In this document: in pieces, positions 6,784-14,715 of the stretch | Numbering within the stretch: the first letter of the stretch is position 1 | Layout of the letters: each line of letters begins with the position of its first letter | Assembly: GCA_025056175.1 (NCBI GenBank) | Contig: JANWWK010000030.1 | Span: 44,791 to 108,790 of the forward strand | Reading direction: 5' to 3' | Origin: Anaerolineales bacterium | GTDB taxonomy: Bacteria; Chloroflexota; Anaerolineae; Anaerolineales; Villigracilaceae | DNA: 64,000 bases | Notes under the pieces: generated by a model | The model's database searches: none | What the model saw: only the letters and a program-made list of their open reading frames with translations | Told to the model about the DNA's origin: nothing | Position numbers and translations under genes: made by a program

Positions 6784-8966
6784 CCGCGCTTGCTCCTGAT
6801 GTGCGTCCCGCTTCGCTTTTCCGCTCCATCTCCCTGGGGATGGAAGTCGGTCTGATTGCGCTGGTCAACACCATTACATACGGCGTTCTGATTTACAAAC
6901 CCACCGGAGATACGCTCAACGGGGTCATGCTGGCGCTCATCAACGGTCTGGTGCTTTCGCTCCTGTTTGGCTATTTTGGCGCCCTGCCGGGGATGACGGC
7001 CTTTCCGCAATCGGCTATGACGCCTGTATTTGCCAGTCTGACGGCAGGAATCACGCTTGCGTTGCGTGGACAGCCGCCGTCCGTCATTGTCTCCACCGTC
7101 ACGGCGGCGGTGTTGCTGGCCTCGCTGTTGGTGGGACTGGCGTACCTGCTGCTGGGCTACCGCCGATTAGGTGAACTCATCCGTTTTCTGCCGTATCCCG
7201 TTTCGGCGGGGTTTCTCGCCGGGTTGGGCTGGCTTCTGTTCAAAAGCGGTTTCGAGATGGGGCTGGGCAGGTTCACGCTGACGACACTCTTCGACCCTGC
7301 TCTGTTGACGCGTTGGCTGCCGGCGTTTTTGCTGGGCATAGTCTTGTTCGTGCTTCAGCAGAAGAGTTCGCTCACCTGGCTGACGCCGGTGGTGATTGTA
7401 GGGGCTGTTGTTGGATTTTACCTGTGGCATCTGCCGCGCGAATCGATTGAAGATTTGCGCCGGATGGGTTGGCTTCTGGTCATCGCGGCACCCACACCGA
7501 CGCAAACGCTTTTTTTCTCTTCTTTTTGGGTTTCAATGGGGCAAATCCGCTGGGATGTGATTTGGCAAAACGGCGGTATTTTTTTGACGGTGTTGTTTAC
7601 GGCGCTCATCAGTTTGCTGCTCAACCTGAACGCTATCGAAATGGGAATCCGCCGTGATGTGGACCCGAATCGGGAGATGTGTCTGGCTGGTTGGGGCAAT
7701 CTGCTGACGCTCGCGGCAGGTGGTGGCCTGGTCGGGTATCCTTCTGCCGGGTTGACTCTGCTCGCCAACCGCAATGGTCCGCCGGGGCGCGCTTTTCCCT
7801 TCGTGGTCAGCGGTTTTTTTGTAGTAACTTTGCTGTTAGGGACGCAATATCTCTCCTATCTTCCCAATTTCGTCATTGGCGGCCTGCTGATTGCACTGGG
7901 TGCCAATTTTCTACAGGAATGGTTACTGGAGGGCGCATTCAAGTTTTCTCGGGCTGATTTTCTGGTCGTACTGGCGATGTTCTTGACGGTTGTTTTTACC
8001 GATTTGTTGCGTGGCGTAGGGTTAGGAATGGCCTTGATGGTGGTTCTATTTGCCGTCAGTTACAGCCGAACGAACGTCATTCGTCATGTGTTGACGGGCA
8101 AAACCTACCAGAGCAGCGTAGACCGTCCGCTCAAACATGCCCGTTATTTGCACGAGCAGGGCGCGCAATTGTTGATTTTGCGGTTACAGGGGTATATCTT
8201 CTTTGGCACTGCGTATTCGATTTACGACTGGGTGAAAGTGCACCTGCCTCAACAATATGCTGAAGCGCGTTATCTGGTATTGGATTTCGGTCAGGTGTAT
8301 GGACTGGATTCTTCAGCGGCAAACGTTTTCACCAGGTTGTGCCGCTTTACGGACGATAGACGTATGACGTTGGTTTTGACTGCCTTGAGCGAGTCTCATC
8401 GCCGGAAACTGACGCGCGCGGGTTTCGACCTTGACCACCGCAACGTGCGCGTCTTTGAGACATTCGACCACGCTGCCGAGTGGTGTGAAACTGCCATTCT
8501 TTCACTCTCTTCGCTGACCATGATTACCTCGCGCGCCCTGGTGCAGAATTTGGGCGCTTTTTTTACCCCAGAAGAATTGAAAGCCTTGTTCCGCTACATG
8601 CAAAGGTTGGAACTTCCCGAACGGTCCCGGCTGATTGTGCAAGGCGAAGAGCCACCCGGTCTCTATTTCATCGAACGCGGACAGGTTACAGTGTACCGTG
8701 AACGGCAGGATGGCACCCAACTGCGCCTGCGCGTGGCGGGCCCTGGCGTCAGCGTGGGGGAAATCAGCCTGTATGGCGGCGGGCCGGCTTCGGCCAGCGT
8801 GCAGACCGATTCCCATGTCGAAATGTATCTGCTGACCCGCCAGCAGCTGGCCGAAATGGAAGCCAGAGACGCGGCGCTGGCCGTCAAATTTCATCGCTAT
8901 ATCGTTGAACTGCTCGGCCAACGTTTACAACAAACCGTTGCAAGTGTGCAGGCGTTGGTAGAATAA
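6780..8966 (+). CDS. SulP-family anion transporter with STAS and cyclic-nucleotide-binding-type domains
   Basis: A 728-residue membrane protein. The first ~430 residues form the SulP/SLC26 transporter core with 10-14 hydrophobic segments, including 'ALPGMTAFPQSAMTP' and 'GLVGYPSAGLTL'. A STAS domain follows at about 455-565 with 'LDFGQVYGLDSSAANVF', the anti-sigma-antagonist-like serine loop. The last ~130 residues are a CAP-ED/cyclic-nucleotide-binding fold ('RSRLIVQGEEPPGLYFIERGQVTVYRE' region, then 'VGEISLYGGGPASASV'). SulP proteins move sulfate, bicarbonate or other anions. In canonical cAMP sites the phosphate is held by an Arg at the position where PASASV has Ser, so the bound ligand may differ. 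The start overlaps the sulfotransferase stop (ATGA). Confidence 0.87.
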   Translation: MTALAPDVRPASLFRSISLGMEVGLIALVNTITYGVLIYKPTGDTLNGVMLALINGLVLSLLFGYFGALPGMTAFPQSAMTPVFASLTAGITLALRGQPPSVIVSTVTAAVLLASLLVGLAYLLLGYRRLGELIRFLPYPVSAGFLAGLGWLLFKSGFEMGLGRFTLTTLFDPALLTRWLPAFLLGIVLFVLQQKSSLTWLTPVVIVGAVVGFYLWHLPRESIEDLRRMGWLLVIAAPTPTQTLFFSSFWVSMGQIRWDVIWQNGGIFLTVLFTALISLLLNLNAIEMGIRRDVDPNREMCLAGWGNLLTLAAGGGLVGYPSAGLTLLANRNGPPGRAFPFVVSGFFVVTLLLGTQYLSYLPNFVIGGLLIALGANFLQEWLLEGAFKFSRADFLVVLAMFLTVVFTDLLRGVGLGMALMVVLFAVSYSRTNVIRHVLTGKTYQSSVDRPLKHARYLHEQGAQLLILRLQGYIFFGTAYSIYDWVKVHLPQQYAEARYLVLDFGQVYGLDSSAANVFTRLCRFTDDRRMTLVLTALSESHRRKLTRAGFDLDHRNVRVFETFDHAAEWCETAILSLSSLTMITSRALVQNLGAFFTPEELKALFRYMQRLELPERSRLIVQGEEPPGLYFIERGQVTVYRERQDGTQLRLRVAGPGVSVGEISLYGGGPASASVQTDSHVEMYLLTRQQLAEMEARDAALAVKFHRYIVELLGQRLQQTVASVQALVE

Positions 8967-9027
8967 TGAGAGTGTGGAATCGCAAAAGAGGAAAGTTTTC
9001 AGGGAGATTGATGCGCAGGTGATGGGT

Positions 9028-11337
9028 ATGAAGAATAAAAAACTTTTGATAATTGCGCTGGGCGTAATTGCCACTGTACTGGGGGGGCTGGCGCTTTTCC
9101 TTTTTCGTCCGTTCTCTGCCTCCCAAAAGCAGACCATTCCTCTTTATGTTGCCGTCATGCTGGAGCGGGAGAAGACCCCCGGTACGGAAGAACCCTTTCC
9201 CGATAGCATGGATGCCATGCGTGGCGCAGAATTATGTGCCGACGCAATCAATCAAACCTGGCGCAAGACGATGCCATTTCCCTGGGAAATGAAAATAGAT
9301 TTTTACTATGATGAAAACCAGTTGCAGGTTGGTCTGGAGCAGGCAAATAAGGTCGTGGAAACCAACCGCGCCCTGGCCGTGATTGGACATGCGCAATCGC
9401 AGATTTCCAAACCGGCAGGCCAAATTTATGCCCAAAACGGCATACCGGCCATTACGGCTTCTGCCATCAATGATGATGTGATTCAGGGCAACGAGTGGTA
9501 TTTCCGCATCTTGCCCAACAGCTCGGCGCAAGCCCAGCAGATGGCACATTACATTTACTACGTGTTGGGACAAAAACGTGCCACCCTCATTGAGGGCAAA
9601 GAGGATGCCTTTGCTCAGATGTTTGCGCGCGGTTTTCGGCAGGCATTCACTGCGCTGGGAGGTGAACTCACGGCGACGTATCAGTTCACCCGTCCGCAAA
9701 GCGATGCGTTGACGGCGGAAATGCAGGCGATTGCTGAGGCCATTCTTGGGGAAACTCAAAGCGTTGAAGAAGCCGGTGTGCTGGTGTTTGCCGCCCGTGC
9801 CAATGAAGGTGCGCTGTTTCTGATTGGGTTGCGTGAGCGTGGCGTGAATCGCCTGGCGTTTGGTCCGAGTCCATTTGCTAACCTTCTGTTTCTTTCCACC
9901 ATCCAGAACGCGCCGCGTTTGCGCGACCCCAATTTTTACTCTAATGGCGTGTATGTGCTGGCGCCGGTGGTCTTCGATACGGCTGGTGACGTGGGGCAGC
10001 AGTTTCTGTCCGATTTTATTGCAAAATATGGCACAGAACCCGGCATGAAGGCTGCCACCAATTGCGATGCGCTCAATGTGGTTGCCCGGGCAATTCAAGA
10101 TGCGCGTCTTTCCGGCACATCCGGTGCCCTTGCCGAGGACCGCCGCAAACTGCGCGATGCGCTGGCGGCCATCAATGCTCCTGACAAAGCGCTGCAGGGC
10201 GTGACCGGGCGGATTTTCTTCGACCAGAATCGTGAAGTGGTCAAACCAATTGATACCAGCATTTATCAGAATGGTCAGCGCATTTCGGCCATCAGTCAGA
10301 TAGTGGAGATAGATGCCGAAACGGCTGCCCGCATGGAAAATCAGTTACAAGACCACGCTCCCGTGTTGAAGTATGATAACCGCTTCTTCCGCATTACAGA
10401 TGTCGTCTATGTGGGCATGGACATCAACGAAGTGAGCGAACTGGATACGCAAACCGGCACCTATTTGTTGGATTTTTATCTCTGGCTGCGGGCGCGCGAG
10501 CCGATGAACCCGCAAGATTTCGTCTTTTTGCAATTGGCTGAACCGATTGAGTTCGGTGACCCGGTCATTGAGACGTTCGAGAATGGCGTTGCGTATCGTG
10601 CTTACCACGTCAAGGCCAAATTCAAAGGCAATTTTGTCTATCACGACTATCCTTTTGACCAGCAGCGGTTGGGAGTTAAGATGAAACATAAATTCAAGAG
10701 CGCGCAGGAACTGCTGCTCGTGCCAGATACGATTGGGATGCGCGATATTTCCAGCGAGGGATTTTTGCAACGATTGAAGGCGCAAAACGTCACGCGCTCT
10801 TTGGGCGATTGGGAACTGGTGGAACGGATTGGCAGCGCGTTGATTGTTCAGGAGCAAATCGTCAACGATTCCACGCTGGGAAACCCCAGCCTGGTGGAAA
10901 GCGGCGAGACGCAAATTGCCTATACCTTGATACGAGCCGAATTTGAAATTAAGCGCAACGGGTGGAGCTACATCTGGAAAAACCTGTTTCCGCTGGGTTT
11001 TCTGGTAGGACTGGCGTATCTGGCTTTTGTTTCCAAGCCTGGCGACTACGAGAAGATGTACGATGTGGTGACCAGCGTTATCCTCACGGCAGCGTTCTTT
11101 CAACTCGGTCTGAATGATTCTCTGCCCCAAATCGGTTATCCGACCGCGATGGATTGGATGTTTTACATTCTCTACGCTCTGTGCGTAGCCCAAATTATCA
11201 CGATTTTTCTGATACGCCGGTATGTCAACACCGGGCGCGAAGCGCAGGCCGCCCGCATTTTGTGGGGTGCGCGTTATGTCTATCCCTTCCTGGTGCTGGC
11301 GGGTGGATATGTTATTTATATTGTGTTCTGGCAGTGA
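9028..11337 (+). CDS. Periplasmic-binding-protein type I domain fused to a pentameric ligand-gated ion channel
   Basis: A 769-residue protein. Residues 6-26 are a signal anchor or signal peptide. About 35-440 look like a type I periplasmic binding fold (Leu/Ile/Val receptor family): 'DSMDAMRGAELCADAINQT', 'ALAVIGHAQSQISKPAGQIYAQNGIPAIT', 'LIEGKEDAFAQMFARGF'. From about 450 the sequence becomes a Cys-loop-type channel. The beta1-beta2 region reads 'VVYVGMDINEVSELD' then 'YLLDFYLWLRA'. The Pro-loop is Y541-P-F-D544-Q-Q. Four membrane segments follow: M1 ~648-669 with P655, M2 ~677-698 ending L699-P700, the M2-M3 linker 'GYPTAMD', M3 ~707-731 and M4 ~748-769. This pattern matches prokaryotic pentameric channels such as GLIC and ELIC, which gate ions on ligand binding. 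An upstream GTG (8974) or ATG (9022) could also be the start; 9028 has AGGTG six bases before it and gives a normal MKNKK signal start. Confidence 0.85.
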   Translation: MKNKKLLIIALGVIATVLGGLALFLFRPFSASQKQTIPLYVAVMLEREKTPGTEEPFPDSMDAMRGAELCADAINQTWRKTMPFPWEMKIDFYYDENQLQVGLEQANKVVETNRALAVIGHAQSQISKPAGQIYAQNGIPAITASAINDDVIQGNEWYFRILPNSSAQAQQMAHYIYYVLGQKRATLIEGKEDAFAQMFARGFRQAFTALGGELTATYQFTRPQSDALTAEMQAIAEAILGETQSVEEAGVLVFAARANEGALFLIGLRERGVNRLAFGPSPFANLLFLSTIQNAPRLRDPNFYSNGVYVLAPVVFDTAGDVGQQFLSDFIAKYGTEPGMKAATNCDALNVVARAIQDARLSGTSGALAEDRRKLRDALAAINAPDKALQGVTGRIFFDQNREVVKPIDTSIYQNGQRISAISQIVEIDAETAARMENQLQDHAPVLKYDNRFFRITDVVYVGMDINEVSELDTQTGTYLLDFYLWLRAREPMNPQDFVFLQLAEPIEFGDPVIETFENGVAYRAYHVKAKFKGNFVYHDYPFDQQRLGVKMKHKFKSAQELLLVPDTIGMRDISSEGFLQRLKAQNVTRSLGDWELVERIGSALIVQEQIVNDSTLGNPSLVESGETQIAYTLIRAEFEIKRNGWSYIWKNLFPLGFLVGLAYLAFVSKPGDYEKMYDVVTSVILTAAFFQLGLNDSLPQIGYPTAMDWMFYILYALCVAQIITIFLIRRYVNTGREAQAARILWGARYVYPFLVLAGGYVIYIVFWQ

Positions 11338-11349
11338 GGAGGAACGCCG

Positions 11350-12156
11350 TTAGAGTGTGCATAAAAACTGCAACACCCGCTGGTTAAACTCCGGGGCATG
11401 GGATTGGTGTGGCACATGACCTGCATCCAGCGTAGATGTCTGTGCGTGGGGCAGGGCGGCGGCCAATTGGTGGAAAGAGCGCGGGGACAGGGTCAGGTCA
11501 CGGCGGCCCCACATCACCAGCGTTGGGGCGGTGATGCGGTTTGCCAGGGGCAGTAAATCTCGAATGCTTGCCGGAATGTTGAAGATGCCCGGATGCGCTC
11601 GCTTGTAATCGAGCGCGGTTTGCTGGCGCACTTCTTCGGGCAGAACGTAACCGTTGCGGATAGAGAAACTGGTCAGGTCAATCATCGTCCGAATCAGCCA
11701 TTGCGGCGTGCGCTGCAACATCTCTGTATTCAGCAACGGACCGCGATAGCGCACCCGCAAGAGTGGAGGCAGCTGTTTAAGACTGTAAAAAGGGTTCACC
11801 AGCACCAGCGCGCGTGTTCGTTCGGGGTAACGCAGCGCAAACTCCATCGCCAGGTAGCCGCCCAGAGAGTGACCGACCAGAATCAACGGCGAGTCGAGCG
11901 ACAGGTGTTCGACCCAGCGCTGAAAGTGGTTAAAGACGTTTTCAATGTGATAGGCTTCCAGCCGGGGCGGTTTTTCACTTTCGCCATGCCCGAGCAGGTC
12001 AAGTGCGTAGCCAGCGTATCCCGCGGCGGCGAGAGCCGGAAGCAGTTCTCTCCAATCGAACAACGAAGCGGCCAATCCGTGAATGAGCAGAACGGGCGCG
12101 CCTTGACCCTGTTGAACAAAATGGGCTGGCGTTTCAATGGGGTGGAGTATGTTCAT
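11350..12156 (-). CDS. Alpha/beta hydrolase
   Basis: A 268-residue alpha/beta-hydrolase-fold protein. It shows the oxyanion 'LLIHGLAAS' strand-loop, the 'ALDLLGHGESEKP' segment, nucleophile elbow Gly-His-Ser-Leu-Gly-Gly, a late acid ('MWGRRDLTLSP') and a histidine in 'LDAGHVPHQSH'. The catalytic triad is therefore complete. Members hydrolyse esters, lactones or C-C bonds; the substrate is unknown. The ATG at 12156 lies 23 bases inside the end of the upstream hydrolase/acyl-CoA synthetase gene, so the pair is probably translationally coupled. A GTG at 12174 is an alternative start. It ends 12 bases from the channel gene in convergent orientation. Confidence 0.87.
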   Translation of the reverse strand: MNILHPIETPAHFVQQGQGAPVLLIHGLAASLFDWRELLPALAAAGYAGYALDLLGHGESEKPPRLEAYHIENVFNHFQRWVEHLSLDSPLILVGHSLGGYLAMEFALRYPERTRALVLVNPFYSLKQLPPLLRVRYRGPLLNTEMLQRTPQWLIRTMIDLTSFSIRNGYVLPEEVRQQTALDYKRAHPGIFNIPASIRDLLPLANRITAPTLVMWGRRDLTLSPRSFHQLAAALPHAQTSTLDAGHVPHQSHAPEFNQRVLQFLCTL

Positions 12157-14602
12157 AGCGTTTTGCCAGCTCACGTCGTAACACCTTTCCGATGAAAGTA
12201 CGTGGAAAATCCTCTACGAAAATCACCAGGCGTGGCACAAGACCTGGAGGCAGGCGGCGCTTGCAGTAGGCAATTAATGATTCGGCAGAGGGGCGCTCTC
12301 CGGCGGCAATCACAAAGGCAATCGGTTGACCTGCAATTGCGACCACGGTTGCTTCTTTGACTTGTGGAATTTCGTATAACACTTCCTCAACATCGCGCGG
12401 AAAGGCCGGATTGCCCGGTTTTTCTGGATACCACATATCGGCTTTGCGGGCAATGATGCGGAAGTAACCATCGGCATCCATGACGGCCACATCACCGGTG
12501 AGCAGCCAGCCATCTTTGGTAAGGACTTGCCGGGTGGCTTCCGGGTTGCGCCAGTAACCAAGCATGACCTGTGGACCGCGCACGGCCAGTTCACCGATTT
12601 GTCCTGTTTCAACCACTTTACGCCCGTGCTGTAAATCCACAATGCGTGCTTCTGTAGAGGGCACAGGGATACCGATGCTGCCAATTTTCCGCACGCCGTT
12701 GAGCGGGTTTGCGTGCGTAATGGGCGAGGCCTCGGTCAGGCCGTAGCCTTCCACCAGGCGGCCTTTGGTGAGTTTTTCAAAGGCTTCCTGCACTTCCACC
12801 GGCAGCGGTGCAGAACCGCTGATGCAGGCATGAATGGAGGATAACCCGTATTTGCGCGCCCCCCGAAAGTTGTTGATGGCAACGTACATTGCTGGAACGC
12901 CGGGGAAGATGGTTGGCTTATAGCGGCGGATGGCTTTCAACACTTCGGCAGTGTTGAAGGTGGGTTTGAGAATAAGCATGGCGCCGATGCTGATTGGCAC
13001 GGTCATCGCAGCGGTCATCCCGTAGGAATGGGAAAGCGGTAAAACGCACAGAAAGCGTTCTTGCCCTTCTCTGGCATTCGGCATCCATTGCCGGGTTTGC
13101 AGCGCGTTGGCAACCAGGTTGCGATGAGAGAGCATGACCCCTTTGGCTTCGGAGGTGGTTCCGCCAGTATATTGAATGACGGCCAGTTCTTCTGGCGCAA
13201 TTTCTATTGCGGGTGCTTTGTCGCTTTGCCCATACAGCCAGCGACTCCAGCGTAATGCGCCCAATGGCGCCAGACCGCGATTGCGCCAGAGAGAAACCGC
13301 ATACCGAAACGGGTCGAGATACTCACCGCCCTCGGTCACGACGATGTGCGGCACACCGGCTTCGCTGCGAAGCCGCTCCGCCAATCCGGCCCAGCGCGTC
13401 AGGGTGACCAGAACGAACGGCTCGGCATCGCGGATTTGTCGAAGAATTTCTTCTGTCTCATTGCTTGGCGGCACAAAGACGACCACTCCGCCGGCCTTGA
13501 GCGTGCCAAAGAAGCCGATGACCATTTGCGGCACGGTGGGCAAGAGCAGCGCCACACGTCCGCCCCGCGCCAGGCCGAGAGAGAGCAACGCATTTGCAAA
13601 GCGGTTGACTTCGCGGTTCAAACGACGATAGGACAGGCGCGCCCCCTCGAACAGCAGGGCAGTGTGTTGCGGAAACCGCCGCACTGCCGAACGCAGCAGG
13701 TGGTGAAGCGGAATTTGGGGAACGCCAATGGTGTAGGGGACGCCCTTTTCATAATTTGCCAGCCATGGACGCTCCTGGCGTAAAGTGTTGCGGCCTGTAG
13801 AGGGCGAAGTTGCTATCTCGAGGTCGCGCCAGGTTTTCTGGCTTTCTCCTTCCAGCATTCGTTCGATGGCGCGATTGACAGCATCACGTCGTTCTAACAT
13901 CACCAGATGACCTGAAGCGCCAATATCCACTTCTTCCGCACCGGGGATAGATTGTGCGACCCGCTCGAACATCGGTGCAGAGAAAACATAATCTCTGTGA
14001 CCGCGAATGACCAGCGTGCGAACCTGCAGACGGGGGTAAATATCCCAGCCATAGAACCGGGCAAGGTTATTGTGGTAGAGCGGCTTTAGCACATGTGGCG
14101 GTGCAGCCAGCCATGACCGCGTGAACGGGGTTGCCAGCCGTAGCAACTCTGCCGGGAATTGAAGTAGAAAACGATAGAGCGTGTTTAATTTGAACTCGCC
14201 TGAAGTGGCTATTAGGATGAGATGCTCCAGCCGATGCGGGTGGTGAAGGGCAAATTCGGCAGCAATGGCACCTCCAAAGGAATGCCCTACCAGGGTAAAG
14301 GGTTCTTCAACTTTGAGAACCTGCAATGCCGCTCTTAAATCGGCTTGTAGTTCGGTCATATCGTACATCCCGGGCGGCTTATCAGAAAGGCCATGCCCAC
14401 GCAGGTCGAGCGCAATCACCCGGTTATCGCGTGAGAAGGTTTGTAGCTGATAACGCCATTGGGAGGCCTGGCCTCCAAACCCATGAAGGAAAACAAGGGT
14501 GCGCCGTGGACGGTCAGGCGAAATGTCAATGGCTTGCAGCCGCACGAAAGGGCTGGCAGAAACGCGCACTTCCCGGCGGTAGAGTTCAATGTCTATTTCC
14601 AT
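12134..14602 (-). CDS. Alpha/beta hydrolase fused to a long-chain acyl-CoA synthetase-like AMP ligase
   Basis: An 822-residue two-domain protein. Residues ~10-260 are an alpha/beta hydrolase ('LVFLHGFGGQ', nucleophile S108 in GHSFGG, 'GASGHLVMLE' with the catalytic His). Residues ~300-815 are an ANL-superfamily adenylating enzyme. The ATP motif is Y478-TGGTTSEAKG, the A5-type motif 'EGYGLTEASP' and the A7 motif 'LLTGDVAVMDADGYF' are present, and the near-C-terminal acyl-activating lysine is K806 in 'IGKVLRREL'. The ligase half most resembles FadD-type fatty acyl-CoA synthetases. A hydrolase may release or supply the acid that the ligase activates. OleBC fusions have the same order, but OleB uses an Asp nucleophile and this protein has Ser. 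The ATG at 14602 is six bases from a good promoter. Confidence 0.87.
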   Translation of the reverse strand: MEIDIELYRREVRVSASPFVRLQAIDISPDRPRRTLVFLHGFGGQASQWRYQLQTFSRDNRVIALDLRGHGLSDKPPGMYDMTELQADLRAALQVLKVEEPFTLVGHSFGGAIAAEFALHHPHRLEHLILIATSGEFKLNTLYRFLLQFPAELLRLATPFTRSWLAAPPHVLKPLYHNNLARFYGWDIYPRLQVRTLVIRGHRDYVFSAPMFERVAQSIPGAEEVDIGASGHLVMLERRDAVNRAIERMLEGESQKTWRDLEIATSPSTGRNTLRQERPWLANYEKGVPYTIGVPQIPLHHLLRSAVRRFPQHTALLFEGARLSYRRLNREVNRFANALLSLGLARGGRVALLLPTVPQMVIGFFGTLKAGGVVVFVPPSNETEEILRQIRDAEPFVLVTLTRWAGLAERLRSEAGVPHIVVTEGGEYLDPFRYAVSLWRNRGLAPLGALRWSRWLYGQSDKAPAIEIAPEELAVIQYTGGTTSEAKGVMLSHRNLVANALQTRQWMPNAREGQERFLCVLPLSHSYGMTAAMTVPISIGAMLILKPTFNTAEVLKAIRRYKPTIFPGVPAMYVAINNFRGARKYGLSSIHACISGSAPLPVEVQEAFEKLTKGRLVEGYGLTEASPITHANPLNGVRKIGSIGIPVPSTEARIVDLQHGRKVVETGQIGELAVRGPQVMLGYWRNPEATRQVLTKDGWLLTGDVAVMDADGYFRIIARKADMWYPEKPGNPAFPRDVEEVLYEIPQVKEATVVAIAGQPIAFVIAAGERPSAESLIAYCKRRLPPGLVPRLVIFVEDFPRTFIGKVLRRELAKRYEHTPPH

Positions 14603-14608
14603 GCTGAA

Positions 14609-14637
14609 AGGATACAGCAACGCAAGAGCGGTGTCAA
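14609..14637 (-). promoter_or_regulatory. Sigma-A-like promoter of the hydrolase/ligase fusion gene
   Basis: On the minus strand TTGACA (14637-14632), exactly 17 bases, then TATCCT (14614-14609), six bases before the ATG at 14602. The predicted transcript starts at the start codon and leaves no room for a Shine-Dalgarno sequence. Confidence 0.7.
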
Positions 14638-14699
14638 TTTTGTAATTTTCGGCGCAAGTGTCGTTGTGAAATTGTCATGCGCGCGCTGGATGAAAAGGA

Positions 14700-14705
14700 T
14701 ATAAT
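14700..14705 (+). promoter_or_regulatory. -10 element (TATAATC) before the diguanylate cyclase gene
   Basis: TATAATC lies ten bases before the ATG at 14716; the intervening bases are A-rich with no Shine-Dalgarno sequence. No clear -35 at the ideal distance. Confidence 0.5.
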
Positions 14706-14715
14706 CTAAAACAAG

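Noticed and set aside
12134..14602. Reading the hydrolase/ligase fusion as OleBC of olefin biosynthesis
   Set aside because: The domain order fits, but OleB belongs to the haloalkane-dehalogenase-like group with an Asp nucleophile, and this protein has GHSFGG. The ligase half looks like FadD. Kept only as an alternative.
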